Origin: Rossellomorea sp. SC111
GTDB taxonomy: Bacteria; Bacillota; Bacilli; Bacillales; Bacillaceae_B
Assembly (NCBI RefSeq): GCF_024733565.1
Contig: NZ_JANIOC010000004.1
Coordinates: 125,640 to 189,639, forward strand
DNA length: 64,000 bases
Direction of reading: 5' to 3'
Shown: positions 24,004 to 32,598 of the stretch, one piece after another
Layout: each line of letters begins with the position of its first letter
Position numbering within the stretch: position 1 is the stretch's first letter
Program-made: the position numbers and the translations under genes
The notes under the pieces: model-generated
The model's database searches: none
What the model was told of the DNA's origin: nothing
What the model saw: only the letters and a program-made list of their open reading frames with translations

Positions 24004-24044
24004 GGGACAGATGCCTCCTCTCAAAATGCGAAGGTGCCTGTCCC
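24004..24044. repeat. Family C palindrome between convergent genes
   Basis: GGGACAG (24004-24010) and CTGTCCC (24038-24044) flank a 27-base loop that also contains partial pairing. It is positioned between the ends of the genes at 23985 (+) and 24060 (-). Confidence 0.6.
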
Positions 24045-24059
24045 CGTGCCTTTCTCCCG

Positions 24060-25463
24060 TCAAAGCGGTAGCCGGATCACGAACTTCGTCCCATCACCCT
24101 TCTCACTGAATACATCAATCGATCCTTCGTGCATGAGGACCAATTGCTTCACGATGGAGAGTCCGATGCCGAATTCACCGTATGGATTATTCGTCCGGGA
24201 CAGGTCCGCTTTATAAAAACGGCGCCAAATGGACTTGATTTCCTCGGGGTCCATGCCGATTCCGTTGTCTTGGATTTCAATGACCGTTTCGTTTCCTGAA
24301 GAAGATCCCCTCAACGTGATCGTTCCGCCGGTGGTGAACTGGATGCTGTTTTTTGTGATGTTGATCAGGATTTGGACGAGGCGGTCATAGTCGGCATGAA
24401 CCTCTGCATCCGTATCGGCAAGAACCGTGATGGTGTTCCCTTTTTCTTCTGCCTGCAGATCGAGCTGATCCTTGATGACTTCGAAAATATCGAGTAACGG
24501 CAGGGTCACTTTCGAGAGGACCACCTGATTGGAACGGATTTTTTCATAATCCAGATTTTCATTCACGAGGCGGATGAGCCGCTTCGTTTCCTGACTGACA
24601 AGTCCGAAGCTTTTCTCTTTCTGTTCCTCGGGGATCATGTCGTTTCGGATCCCTTCGATAACTCCGCGGATCGTCGTCAGCGGGGTCCTCAGCTCGTGGG
24701 ACACATCCGCCATGAACTGTCGTCTCCTGTTTTCCAGGGCGTCGATTTCCTCTTTCGATGCCCGGAGTTTCGTCACCATTTCGTTAAAGTCTTCGGCAAG
24801 ATCTCCGATTTCATCGAAGTTGGAACTTGGGACATGTACATCGTAATCTCCCGACGATACCTTTGACGTGGCATCCCTCATCCGCTGGATCCGTTTCACA
24901 TGGAGCTTCGATAAGAATAAGCTGACGAGCACAGAGATGGCGAGTGCCAGCAAGACGATGTACAGCAAATAATGATTGATCTCACTCAACATCTCCCTTG
25001 AACCGCTGATCGGGGAAATCAGGATCAGTCCCCCCGTCAGCTGTTCATTGACCACCCGGGGCATGATGACAAGGGATACTGCCTGGTCAAAGCGTCCGAA
25101 ATCTTTTTTCAAAGGCACGGTTTCACCGCTCTCGATTTGTTGCCATTCTTCTTTCGAGAGCTCGATACGCGGATAGACCCCTCCACTTGAAAAAGATACT
25201 TCCCCCTGACGATTGAATGTGATCACATCAATATTCCGGGCATGAAGCAGGTTACTGTATTCGTCCAAATAAAGAGGACGTCTCGGACTTGGCCTCTCAA
25301 GATCCGATAAAATCTTATCCCCGTACGTCCGGAGCTCCGTCACCTTATTTTCATACACCAGGTTTTCGACATAATGGGAAAACAGGAGGCCGAGGATTAC
25401 GAAGGCAATGATGAGGACACTTGTATGACTGAGCAGCAGCTGATACAGATACCTAAACTTCAT
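24060..25463 (-). CDS. Sensor histidine kinase, HAMP type, 467 aa
   Basis: It begins MKFRYLYQLLLSHTSVLIIA at the ATG 25463, overlapping the regulator gene by 11 bp. Two membrane helices (~8-30 and ~170-190) bracket an extracytoplasmic sensor domain of about 135 residues. HAMP (~190-245), HisKA with SHELRTPLTTIRGVIEGIRN, and HATPase with NITKNSIQF, DNGIGM and FGIGLSI follow. It forms a classical two-component pair with the OmpR-type regulator directly upstream. Targets may include the neighbouring envelope genes (26311 onwards), which is inference from position. Confidence 0.92.
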   Translation of the reverse strand: MKFRYLYQLLLSHTSVLIIAFVILGLLFSHYVENLVYENKVTELRTYGDKILSDLERPSPRRPLYLDEYSNLLHARNIDVITFNRQGEVSFSSGGVYPRIELSKEEWQQIESGETVPLKKDFGRFDQAVSLVIMPRVVNEQLTGGLILISPISGSREMLSEINHYLLYIVLLALAISVLVSLFLSKLHVKRIQRMRDATSKVSSGDYDVHVPSSNFDEIGDLAEDFNEMVTKLRASKEEIDALENRRRQFMADVSHELRTPLTTIRGVIEGIRNDMIPEEQKEKSFGLVSQETKRLIRLVNENLDYEKIRSNQVVLSKVTLPLLDIFEVIKDQLDLQAEEKGNTITVLADTDAEVHADYDRLVQILINITKNSIQFTTGGTITLRGSSSGNETVIEIQDNGIGMDPEEIKSIWRRFYKADLSRTNNPYGEFGIGLSIVKQLVLMHEGSIDVFSEKGDGTKFVIRLPL

Positions 25464-26160
25464 CCCCTGCCGCCGCCTCATCGAATTTATATCCTACTCC
25501 CCATACTGTATGAAGGTAAGGCTTGTCCTTGCTTCCGATCTTGTTCCGGAGCCGCTTGATATGCACATCCACCGTCCGCTCATCCCCGTAGAAATCATAG
25601 CCCCATACCCGTTCCAAAAGCTGCTCCCTCGAGAACACCTGACGGGGATGCTTTGAAAGATAATACAGAAGTTCAAACTCTTTCGGCGTCAAATTCGTAA
25701 GGGGTACGCCTTTCAGGAAAACTTCACGGGTTTCCTTGCTGATCCGGAAATCGGACGTGTCAACATCCTGAGTCCCCGTACTTTTCTTTTCCCCTTGACC
25801 CTGGTAGCGACGGGTCACCGCCCGGATCCTCGCCATCAGGGCAAGAGGTGAAAAAGGCTTCGTCACATAATCATCGGCACCGAGTTCCAGACCGAGTACC
25901 TGATCGGACTCACTGTCCTTCGCCGTCAGCATGATGACCGGAACCTGCGACCCTTCCTCCCTGATCTTCCGGCAAATCGTCACGCCGTCCATCCCGGGCA
26001 GCATCCAGTCAAGGATAACAAGATCCCACTTGCCTTCCTGATATCGACGATACCCTTCCGCTCCGTCATGGACAAACTCACCCTTTATATCTTCTTTTGA
26101 AAAAAACATCTCAAGCATGCTTGTGACGCTTTGATTGTCTTCTACGACCAACACGTTCAT
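25453..26160 (-). CDS. OmpR/PhoB-family response regulator, 235 aa
   Basis: The ATG at 26160 is eight bases after AAAGGAG and is chosen over ATG 26166 and the longer frame from 26196. The receiver domain has LVVEDN, phospho-acceptor Asp in LVILDWMLPGMDG, and Lys in DDYVTKPF. The winged helix includes LTPKEFELLYYLSKHPRQVF and YGDERTVDVHIKRLRNKIG. The linker (QGQGEKKSTGTQDVDTSD) is long. The kinase gene overlaps at its 3' end. Confidence 0.94.
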   Translation of the reverse strand: MNVLVVEDNQSVTSMLEMFFSKEDIKGEFVHDGAEGYRRYQEGKWDLVILDWMLPGMDGVTICRKIREEGSQVPVIMLTAKDSESDQVLGLELGADDYVTKPFSPLALMARIRAVTRRYQGQGEKKSTGTQDVDTSDFRISKETREVFLKGVPLTNLTPKEFELLYYLSKHPRQVFSREQLLERVWGYDFYGDERTVDVHIKRLRNKIGSKDKPYLHTVWGVGYKFDEAAAGDEV

Positions 26161-26177
26161 GACCATCGCTCCTTTCC

Positions 26178-26202
26178 GAGCCACGGGGACAGACACCCCC
26201 GC
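26178..26202. repeat. Family C-like repeat copy
   Basis: GAGCCACGGGGACAGACACC resembles the GAGCCATGGGGACAGGT element found at 45911 and 61016. It lies just upstream of the response regulator start. Confidence 0.55.
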
Positions 26203-26275
26203 ATCCCTTCTTGATTTCTCTCTATCTAAATTATAGTCGTTTTGACCAATTCCTTCTATTAATATCCTGCAATTG

Positions 26276-26301
26276 AAAAACCCCCGCTCATATGGCGGGG
26301 A
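26276..26301 (-). terminator. Intrinsic terminator of the secreted repeat-protein gene
   Basis: CCCCGC (26282-26287) pairs with GCGGGG (26295-26300), flanked left by five A (minus-strand U-tract). It insulates this gene from the two-component genes downstream. Confidence 0.85.
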
Positions 26302-26310
26302 TTTCCGTTC

Positions 26311-27168
26311 TTATAATGATTCACTTTGAGATTTGTCCATCGATTGATCACTCTGAGGAGCTTCATGAGGCCCTTTTCCTTGCCCGGGACCGTGATCCCT
26401 CTTACCACCCATAAGGAAAAATAATCCCTCTTCCTTATTGAAAGGGAAGAAATCCAGTTTCTTCGCTTCCTCGGCATGTTCCGTCATGATTTCTTTCATC
26501 AGTTGCTTCGGCGTTTTGCCTTCCGTTTCAATGCCTAATTCTTTGGCGGCTTTCTGGATGGATGCCTCGAATACTTCCTGCTGCAAATCATGATGATCTT
26601 TTCCCTCTGTCTCAATGCCAAGGTCATTCGCCTGTTTCGTAAGGGCTGCTTGTCTGACTTCAACAGCCAGTGCGTTCAAATCCTTGCCCTCGGTCTCGAC
26701 TCCAAGTTCTTTGGCTTGTTGTTTCACCAGGGCTTCTCTCACTTCTTGAGCCAATTTCTCCTGGTCTTTTCCATCCGTTGCGATTCCGAGTTCCTTCGCT
26801 TTCTTGTTCAGCTCCGCCTGGCGGATTTCATCCATGACAGCACGGGGGTTTTTCCCATCGGTATCGATTCCCAATGCTTCCGCTCTTTTCTCAAGTTCGG
26901 CAACCATGATTTCTTTGGCGAGTTCACGTGTGTCCTTATCGGTGGTGTCGATTCCAAGTTCATCGGCTTTTTTCTTCAGCTGATCTTCGTTCAAGTGGAA
27001 CTTCCCGGGCCCTCTGTGATGGCCGCCAAATAACCCTTCCGTCTTTTTGCTGACAACTGCCGAGTCATTTGTTTTTCCTGCCTCCTCTTCAGCAGCGAAT
27101 GCCGGAAGTGATCCAGCGATCCCGATTGCTAATACACCTGCAAGTGCCAGTGCTCTCTTATTCTTCAT
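26311..27168 (-). CDS. Secreted protein with six 28-residue helical repeats, 285 aa
   Basis: It has a Sec signal peptide ending in PAFA/AEEE (residues ~25-26). Residues ~64-235 consist of six tandem repeats of exactly 28 residues, each with a K-A-x-x-L-G-I/V-x-T-x-x-K-x core; the LGI/LGV triplets are at residues 71, 99, 127, 155, 183 and 211. Consensus resembles KKAKELGIETEGKD plus an amphipathic helix. A His/Gly-rich segment (GLFGGHHRGPGKFH) precedes them and a Gly/Gln/Ser-rich tail follows. No enzyme motif is present; it may be a helical cell-wall or matrix protein. It has its own terminator. Confidence 0.8.
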   Translation of the reverse strand: MKNKRALALAGVLAIGIAGSLPAFAAEEEAGKTNDSAVVSKKTEGLFGGHHRGPGKFHLNEDQLKKKADELGIDTTDKDTRELAKEIMVAELEKRAEALGIDTDGKNPRAVMDEIRQAELNKKAKELGIATDGKDQEKLAQEVREALVKQQAKELGVETEGKDLNALAVEVRQAALTKQANDLGIETEGKDHHDLQQEVFEASIQKAAKELGIETEGKTPKQLMKEIMTEHAEEAKKLDFFPFNKEEGLFFLMGGKRDHGPGQGKGPHEAPQSDQSMDKSQSESL

Positions 27169-27253
27169 TTGATGTCCTCCTTTTTATAAGTTGCAGCTGC
27201 TCTATCATTATTTCCAGAAATTATGGCCAAATCATGAACAAACCATGACCGGT

Positions 27254-28141
27254 TTATGAATCTTTCAATGTATTTTCGATCTTATACTCTTTTTTCTTCT
27301 CACTAAGCCACGTGCCATACTCCGTCTGAAGCGCCTGATCAAACAGGATATCTTTGATTTCATCTTTATGATCGGCAAGAACAGCCTCTTTCGCTTCTTT
27401 CTTGCCCGTCACCTTGATGATGTGATAGCCGAATTCCGTCTTGACCGGGTCACTGATTTCACCCTTCTTCATAGAAAACGCCTTATCATCAAACTCTGCC
27501 ACCATTTCCCCTTTGCCAAAATAACCAAGCTCTCCGCCTGACTCGGCATTCGAGGTATCCGTGGAATATTCTTTCGCAAGCTCGGCAAAATCTCCGCCCT
27601 CATCGAGTTTCTTCTTCACTTCTTGTGCCGTTTTTTCATCGTCCACGAGGATATGACTGGCCTCAACCTGCTCTTCCTGGGCGAACGTATCCTTATTCGC
27701 TTCAAAGTATTCCTTGATCTGGTCATCCGTGATCTTGATCCGATCCTTCAGCAACTTCTCCGTCAACAAGTACGTCTTGATATTTTCTTTGACACTATCG
27801 AGGTCCGACCCGCTTGAAGCGAGTGCCTCATTGAATGCCTCTTCACTGTCATACTGTCCTTTGATCTTCTCCAATTCTTTCTTGATCTCACTATCCTTCA
27901 CCGTGAGATCTTTCTTCTCACTCTCAAGCTTCACGATCTTCTCGGCAATCAATGTGTCCAGGGCGCCATCCCCGTACTGATCCACAAGCGTCGTATAAAG
28001 ATCCTCTTTACTGATGGTCTCGCTTCCCACTTTGGCGACTGCATCTTCTTTCGAAAATCCAAACACCGCAAGCAGCGATCCGATGAGGACGACCCCTCCA
28101 ATGAGGCTCCATAATGTGATTGATTGTTTTTTCTTAGTCAC
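27254..28141 (-). CDS. PrsA/SurA-like peptidyl-prolyl isomerase (foldase), 295 aa
   Basis: It has an N-terminal membrane segment (WSLIGGVVLIGSLLAVFGFS), a SurA_N-like helical part (~40-150), and a PpiC parvulin domain (~155-245): VEASHILVDDEKTAQEVKKK, GGELGYFGKGEMVAEFDDKA, and EFGYHIIKV. PrsA proteins fold exported proteins outside the membrane. Unlike classical PrsA there is no lipobox cysteine (VFGFSKED), so it should be anchored by the uncleaved helix. It lies between the secreted repeat protein and HtrA, a plausible export-quality neighbourhood. Confidence 0.88.
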   Translation of the reverse strand: MTKKKQSITLWSLIGGVVLIGSLLAVFGFSKEDAVAKVGSETISKEDLYTTLVDQYGDGALDTLIAEKIVKLESEKKDLTVKDSEIKKELEKIKGQYDSEEAFNEALASSGSDLDSVKENIKTYLLTEKLLKDRIKITDDQIKEYFEANKDTFAQEEQVEASHILVDDEKTAQEVKKKLDEGGDFAELAKEYSTDTSNAESGGELGYFGKGEMVAEFDDKAFSMKKGEISDPVKTEFGYHIIKVTGKKEAKEAVLADHKDEIKDILFDQALQTEYGTWLSEKKKEYKIENTLKDS

Positions 28142-28185
28142 TAACCCGTACTCCTTTTTTGTTCATTTATTTGGCTGGTGTTTTG

Positions 28186-28335
28186 GTGCCAGGTATATTT
28201 TTTACTGTTTGTCCCTGGTACAGTTCGTACTGTGTGTGCCTGGTACAGTTTGGGTTACAACTCACACTGTTTGTACCTGGTACATTCCATTCGTTTGGTG
28301 CCTGGTACTTTTCACTCACTTTGTACCAGGCACCA
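28186..28335. repeat. Cluster of TGCCTGGTAC repeats (family D)
   Basis: GGTGCCAGGTA (28186) is followed by CCTGGTAC cores at 28214, 28239, 28276 and 28301 and an inverted GTACCAGG at 28323. The cores come in two pairs each exactly 25 bp apart. No coding potential is seen. It lies between the foldase and HtrA genes. Confidence 0.8.
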
Positions 28336-28349
28336 CCTCCACCTAACCC

Positions 28350-29621
28350 TTACCCATTCATCATCGCATTACTGGTAAGCTTCAGGCTCACCGTCATCTT
28401 TTTGCCGTCACGGTAGACGGTCAGGTCGATTTTGTCCCCGACTTTCAGGTCACCGTACAGCTGCCTTCTCAGATCGGCGACACTTCCGACAGACTTTCCG
28501 TTCATCTCGGTGATCGCATCGCCTTCTTTGATACCTGCGTCCGCTGCTGCAGATGTCGGGTCGATGTTGGCAACGACTACACCCGATTCAACGGATTGAG
28601 GCAGATTCGGTAAGTACGAACGTGGAATATCAGAGAGGTTCTTCATCCCGATTCCGATATAGGGACGTTCTACCTTCCCTGTTTTAATGATTTCGCTGAC
28701 GATCGGCATGAAGTCCTTGCTTGGAATCGCGAACCCGAGTCCTTCAACACCGGAGTTTGAAATCTTCGCGCTGTTGATCCCGACCAGTTCACCCTTGGAA
28801 TTCAGGAGCGCTCCACCACTGTTACCAGGGTTGATGGCGGCGTCGGTCTGGATGACGTTGAGTTCAGACTCCCCTTCAGATGTCTGAACAGGAATCGTCC
28901 GGTCGACGGCGCTGACAATTCCCTGTGTCACCGTCCGTGAAAGGTCAAGTCCAAGGGGGTTCCCGATGGCGATGACCTGTTCACCGGCGCGCAGGGCACT
29001 GGAGTCACCGACTTCCAACAGGTTGTCTGCATATTTACCGTCAATCTTCACGACAGCAAGATCCGTCAGGGGGTCCGCTCCGATCAGCTCGCCCTCGGTC
29101 TTTTCTCCATCATAGAGAGAGACCTCAATCTTCGACGCACCTTCAATCACATGGTTGTTCGTAATGATGAAAGCACTGTCCCCTTCTTTTTTAAAAAGAA
29201 CGCCGGAACCTGTTCCTGCCGGAGTGGCCTCTGCCGCTCCCATTCGGCTTTGACTCTGATAGTTGACGATTCCGACGATCGATTCAGAGGCATCCTCCAC
29301 AATATTCGCTACATCTCCGCCGGCATTGGTTGAAACCGACGTTGGGGTGATCCCTGAATTCCCCGAATTGTTCGTCTGTCCGTTGTCTGCCGACTGCTCG
29401 ACGCGTGGCTGAGCGATGTTCTGATAGTAGTCCGTTTGAGGCAGCACCGTCAGCGTCAGGACCGAACCGATGATCCCTGCGCCCACGGTATTCAGGAAGC
29501 CTCTTCCTTTAAACGGCTTCTTCTGCTTCTGCGTCCGCTGCACCTCTTCTTTTGGTGTGACGTCTGTATCGTTTGTTTCCGTATGATTCATTTCTTCATT
29601 TTGATTGTTATGTTCAAACAT
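28350..29621 (-). CDS. HtrA/DegP-like trypsin-type serine protease with PDZ domain, 423 aa
   Basis: It has a cytoplasmic N-terminus, one membrane helix (~44-60) and an acidic/Asn-rich linker. The protease domain (~105-310) has catalytic His157 (TNNHVIEG), Asp187 (DPLTDLAVV) and Ser268 (GNSGGALL). A C-terminal PDZ domain (~320-415) carries YIGIGMKNL and the DAGIKEGD loop. It degrades or refolds misfolded exported proteins. GAGGAGGAAATAAC precedes the ATG. B. subtilis homologues (HtrA, HtrB, YyxA) are controlled by CssRS or WalKR; which one this matches is not decided. It is divergent from a PBP gene. Confidence 0.95.
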   Translation of the reverse strand: MFEHNNQNEEMNHTETNDTDVTPKEEVQRTQKQKKPFKGRGFLNTVGAGIIGSVLTLTVLPQTDYYQNIAQPRVEQSADNGQTNNSGNSGITPTSVSTNAGGDVANIVEDASESIVGIVNYQSQSRMGAAEATPAGTGSGVLFKKEGDSAFIITNNHVIEGASKIEVSLYDGEKTEGELIGADPLTDLAVVKIDGKYADNLLEVGDSSALRAGEQVIAIGNPLGLDLSRTVTQGIVSAVDRTIPVQTSEGESELNVIQTDAAINPGNSGGALLNSKGELVGINSAKISNSGVEGLGFAIPSKDFMPIVSEIIKTGKVERPYIGIGMKNLSDIPRSYLPNLPQSVESGVVVANIDPTSAAADAGIKEGDAITEMNGKSVGSVADLRRQLYGDLKVGDKIDLTVYRDGKKMTVSLKLTSNAMMNG

Positions 29622-29843
29622 GTTATTTCCTCCTCGATTGATTTTGCCTGTTGAACTTTGCTGTTGATTTCATCTTAGAAGGTAAATGTTACGAAACTAT
29701 TAACAATCTGTGTACAGGATGGGAAGTTTTTTAGAATAAGGGTTGAATGAAACGATTTCGTGAAAGATTTTTCTTATCTCTTGGGTTTTTGTCATGGCTT
29801 TGTTTTAATTGTAATGAAGTCAAATCTAATAAATGGTGATGAT

Positions 29844-31943
29844 ATGAAAGAAAAAAACAGAACACAGCGAACCAGAAAAATGGTCCTGCCTAAGCGCATG
29901 AAGATTCTCTTTGTCACAGTGTTTCTCTTATTCAGCATGCTGATTGTCAGGCTCGGGATGGTTCAGATTGCGAATGGACAGTCTTATGAGAAGGCGGTGG
30001 AGAAGAAGGAAAGCCTGACGGTGGATTCACCCGTGCCGCGGGGAAGCATATATGACCGCAACGGGAAGCTGATTGTCGATAATAAACCACAGAGGGCCAT
30101 CACTTACACCCGGACGTCGGATTCCACTCAGAAGGAATTGCTGAAGGTGGCGAGGAAGCTCGCAGACATGATTGACGTCGAGACCGATTCACTCACCACA
30201 CGGGATAAAAAGGATTTCTGGATCCTGATGAATCCTTCCAAGGCAGAGAAGAAGGTCTCCGCGTCAGAAATCAAACGCATTCAGGGAGAGAAGGCTCTCT
30301 CAACCAAAGAAGCCGATCAGAAGATTTATCAACTGAAGCTAGAACGCATCAGTGAAAAGGAATGGTCTTCTTTTTCAGAAGAAGAATATGAAATACTCGC
30401 CATCTACCAAACTATTTCCAAAGGGTACGCCCTATCCCCTCAAACCGTGAAGAATAAAGGGGTGACCATCACGGAATATGCACAGGTGAGCGCACATCTC
30501 GATCAACTGCCCGGGGTGAACGTGACTACGGATTGGACCAGGTCATATCCCCTTGACCACAGTCTCCGTTCCGTGCTTGGAGACGTGTCGTCGACCAGGG
30601 AAGGGATCCCGAAAGATCTGCTCCAGGAATATCTGGCAGAAGGGTATAACCGAAATGACCGGGTTGGAACAAGCTACCTGGAATTAAAGTATGAAGACCT
30701 GTTGAACGGTCAGAAAAAGAAGGTAAAAAACATCATACAAGACGGCCAGGTCGTTGGTACAAAGGTCATCCAGCAGGGTCAGAGCGGGAAAGATCTCGTA
30801 CTCGGCATTGATGTCGAATTGCAAAAAGCGATCGAGAAAATCGTCCAGGAAGAACTGTCGAAACACATCGGTACAAAAGGATCTCCTTATCTGGACCGTG
30901 CCTTTGTCGTCATGATGGATCCTCACACAGGGGAAATCGAAGCGATGGTCGGCCAGAAAGTGAAGGAAATCCATCCGAACGGGGAAATCGAATTCGAAGA
31001 TTATTCATTAGGGACATACACGACGTCCTATGAATCGGGCTCCGTTGTCAAAGGCGCCACCCTCCTGACCGGTTATATGACGGATCATATCGAACCAGGG
31101 GAAAGGATTGTGGATGAACCCCTCTATATTAAAGGAACGCCGAAGAAAACGTCCTGGTTCAACGTATGGGGTAATCAAACGGGTCCGATCAGTGATCTCT
31201 ATGCCCTGGAGAAATCCTCTAACGCGTATATGTGGAAAGTGGCTCTCCGTATTGCCGGTAACCGCTACGTCCCTCACGCACCGATTGAGCTGAAAGGTGA
31301 CGCCTTCCGTACCTTCAGGGAGCATTTCGCCCAGATGGGACTTGGTGTGCCAACGGGAATCGATCTTCCCGGGGAGTCTCCTGGATATCAGGGAACCGCT
31401 GAACATCCGGGACTGCTCCTCGACTTTGCCATCGGACAATACGACACCTACACACCGATGCAGCTGGCTCAATACGTATCCAGTATCGCCAACGGAGGAA
31501 AACGCGTTCAGCCCCATCTGTTGAAAGAAGTACGTGAACCTTCCAACCAGTCACACCGGTTAGGCAGTGTCGTGTACAAGCAGGAACCAGAGGTACTGAA
31601 CCGGATCGATGCATCACGGGAAGAGATCGAACACGTTCAGAAAGGATTCTACCGGGTCTTTCACGGTCCAGAAGGTACGGCCAATCTGTTTAAAGATGCA
31701 CCGTACAATGCAGCCGGGAAATCAGGAACAGCAGAGGCATTTTACAAAGGACCGGACATGGAAAGTGCGAAGCCAACCTATAACACGACCCTTATCGGAT
31801 ACGCACCATTCAACAATCCGGAAATCGCCTTCTCGACCGTCGTCCCATGGTCCCATCAGGAACATGATCCTTACATCAATAAAGTCATTTCCAAACGGGT
31901 GATGGATAAATATTTTGAATTGAAGAAGGAAGAGAGCGAATAA
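29844..31943 (+). CDS. Class B penicillin-binding protein (PBP2-type transpeptidase), 699 aa
   Basis: The start at 29844 follows GGTGAT; an upstream in-frame ATG (29760) would add an unlikely N-terminus. One membrane helix (~22-42), PBP dimer domain (SPVPRGSIYDRNGKLIVDNK onwards) and transpeptidase domain with SxxK at Ser400-Lys403 (SGSVVKG), SxN at Ser458-Asn460 and KSG(T) at Lys626. This is the PbpA/PbpH-type architecture for side-wall peptidoglycan synthesis in Bacillus. An insertion (~100-200) rich in Lys/Ser precedes the catalytic domain. It ends at a strong terminator. Confidence 0.94.
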   Translation: MKEKNRTQRTRKMVLPKRMKILFVTVFLLFSMLIVRLGMVQIANGQSYEKAVEKKESLTVDSPVPRGSIYDRNGKLIVDNKPQRAITYTRTSDSTQKELLKVARKLADMIDVETDSLTTRDKKDFWILMNPSKAEKKVSASEIKRIQGEKALSTKEADQKIYQLKLERISEKEWSSFSEEEYEILAIYQTISKGYALSPQTVKNKGVTITEYAQVSAHLDQLPGVNVTTDWTRSYPLDHSLRSVLGDVSSTREGIPKDLLQEYLAEGYNRNDRVGTSYLELKYEDLLNGQKKKVKNIIQDGQVVGTKVIQQGQSGKDLVLGIDVELQKAIEKIVQEELSKHIGTKGSPYLDRAFVVMMDPHTGEIEAMVGQKVKEIHPNGEIEFEDYSLGTYTTSYESGSVVKGATLLTGYMTDHIEPGERIVDEPLYIKGTPKKTSWFNVWGNQTGPISDLYALEKSSNAYMWKVALRIAGNRYVPHAPIELKGDAFRTFREHFAQMGLGVPTGIDLPGESPGYQGTAEHPGLLLDFAIGQYDTYTPMQLAQYVSSIANGGKRVQPHLLKEVREPSNQSHRLGSVVYKQEPEVLNRIDASREEIEHVQKGFYRVFHGPEGTANLFKDAPYNAAGKSGTAEAFYKGPDMESAKPTYNTTLIGYAPFNNPEIAFSTVVPWSHQEHDPYINKVISKRVMDKYFELKKEESE

Positions 31944-31950
31944 ATGAAAG

Positions 31951-31994
31951 AGAGGCCCCTAAGTAGAATGTGCTACTTGGCGGCCTCTTTTTTT
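31951..31994 (+). terminator. Intrinsic terminator after the PBP gene
   Basis: AGAGGCC pairs with GGCCTCT, with AAGTAG/CTACTT inside, followed by seven T. Confidence 0.9.
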
Positions 31995-32044
31995 GATCAT
32001 AAGTATGTAATTCGCATACATAACCCTTAAGAAGTGAGGTGAGG

Positions 32045-32530
32045 TTAACGTTCACTGGTTGTTTCTTTCTTCTTTTTATCAAGTAGCTTCAACAGTCCTA
32101 CGAGTCCCCTGACTGTAAACAAGGTGAAATTGACGCTTACAAATGTGTGTAGGGGAGACCATTTTTTCCACTTGAATAGTTTAGTGTTCCTTTCTAAATA
32201 CCATTGAGCACAGCTCATTGGTACACTGAATATACAACTTTTCAGTACCATTTTTATTAAACGGTCGTTATAAGTGGTTCTGACCCAAATGACACTTAAT
32301 AGTGGAAAGAACAATACATCGTAAATGATATTGGTTTTGAAGATTTTTGGGAAAGGTCTAATGGGATACTCGATTCGCTTCGTTCCTACTACATAGGCGT
32401 CAACAAGAAGGGCCAAAAGCCCTTTTGCAAAAAAAATCAATACATTTTCTTTCATCTTGGAGCCTTTAAATAACAGTGGCAATGAAACGATACACAGCAT
32501 TTGCAGACTGTTCAACATCTTTTTCTCCAT
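32045..32530 (-). CDS. CBO0543-family membrane protein, 161 aa
   Basis: AAAGGA lies eight bases before the ATG at 32530, so the frame reaching 32602 is shortened. Four to five helices are present with the pattern VLFFPLLSVIWVRTTYNDRL, and CAQWYLERNTKLFKWKKWSP between the last helices, as in CBO0543 proteins of spore formers. The role is unknown. It follows the ger operon by about 70 bp on the same strand and shares its A/T-rich composition, so it may be co-expressed in the forespore. Confidence 0.75.
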   Translation of the reverse strand: MEKKMLNSLQMLCIVSLPLLFKGSKMKENVLIFFAKGLLALLVDAYVVGTKRIEYPIRPFPKIFKTNIIYDVLFFPLLSVIWVRTTYNDRLIKMVLKSCIFSVPMSCAQWYLERNTKLFKWKKWSPLHTFVSVNFTLFTVRGLVGLLKLLDKKKKETTSER

Positions 32531-32598
32531 GCAACGGGTCCTTTCTAAAGAGATTTTACTATACACATACCGTTTCCTATTTTTACATACATTATCCC

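Noticed and set aside
28350..31943. Toxin-antitoxin, prophage or secretion-system genes in the envelope block
   Set aside because: All genes there have ordinary envelope-maintenance assignments and no phage or secretion components are seen.
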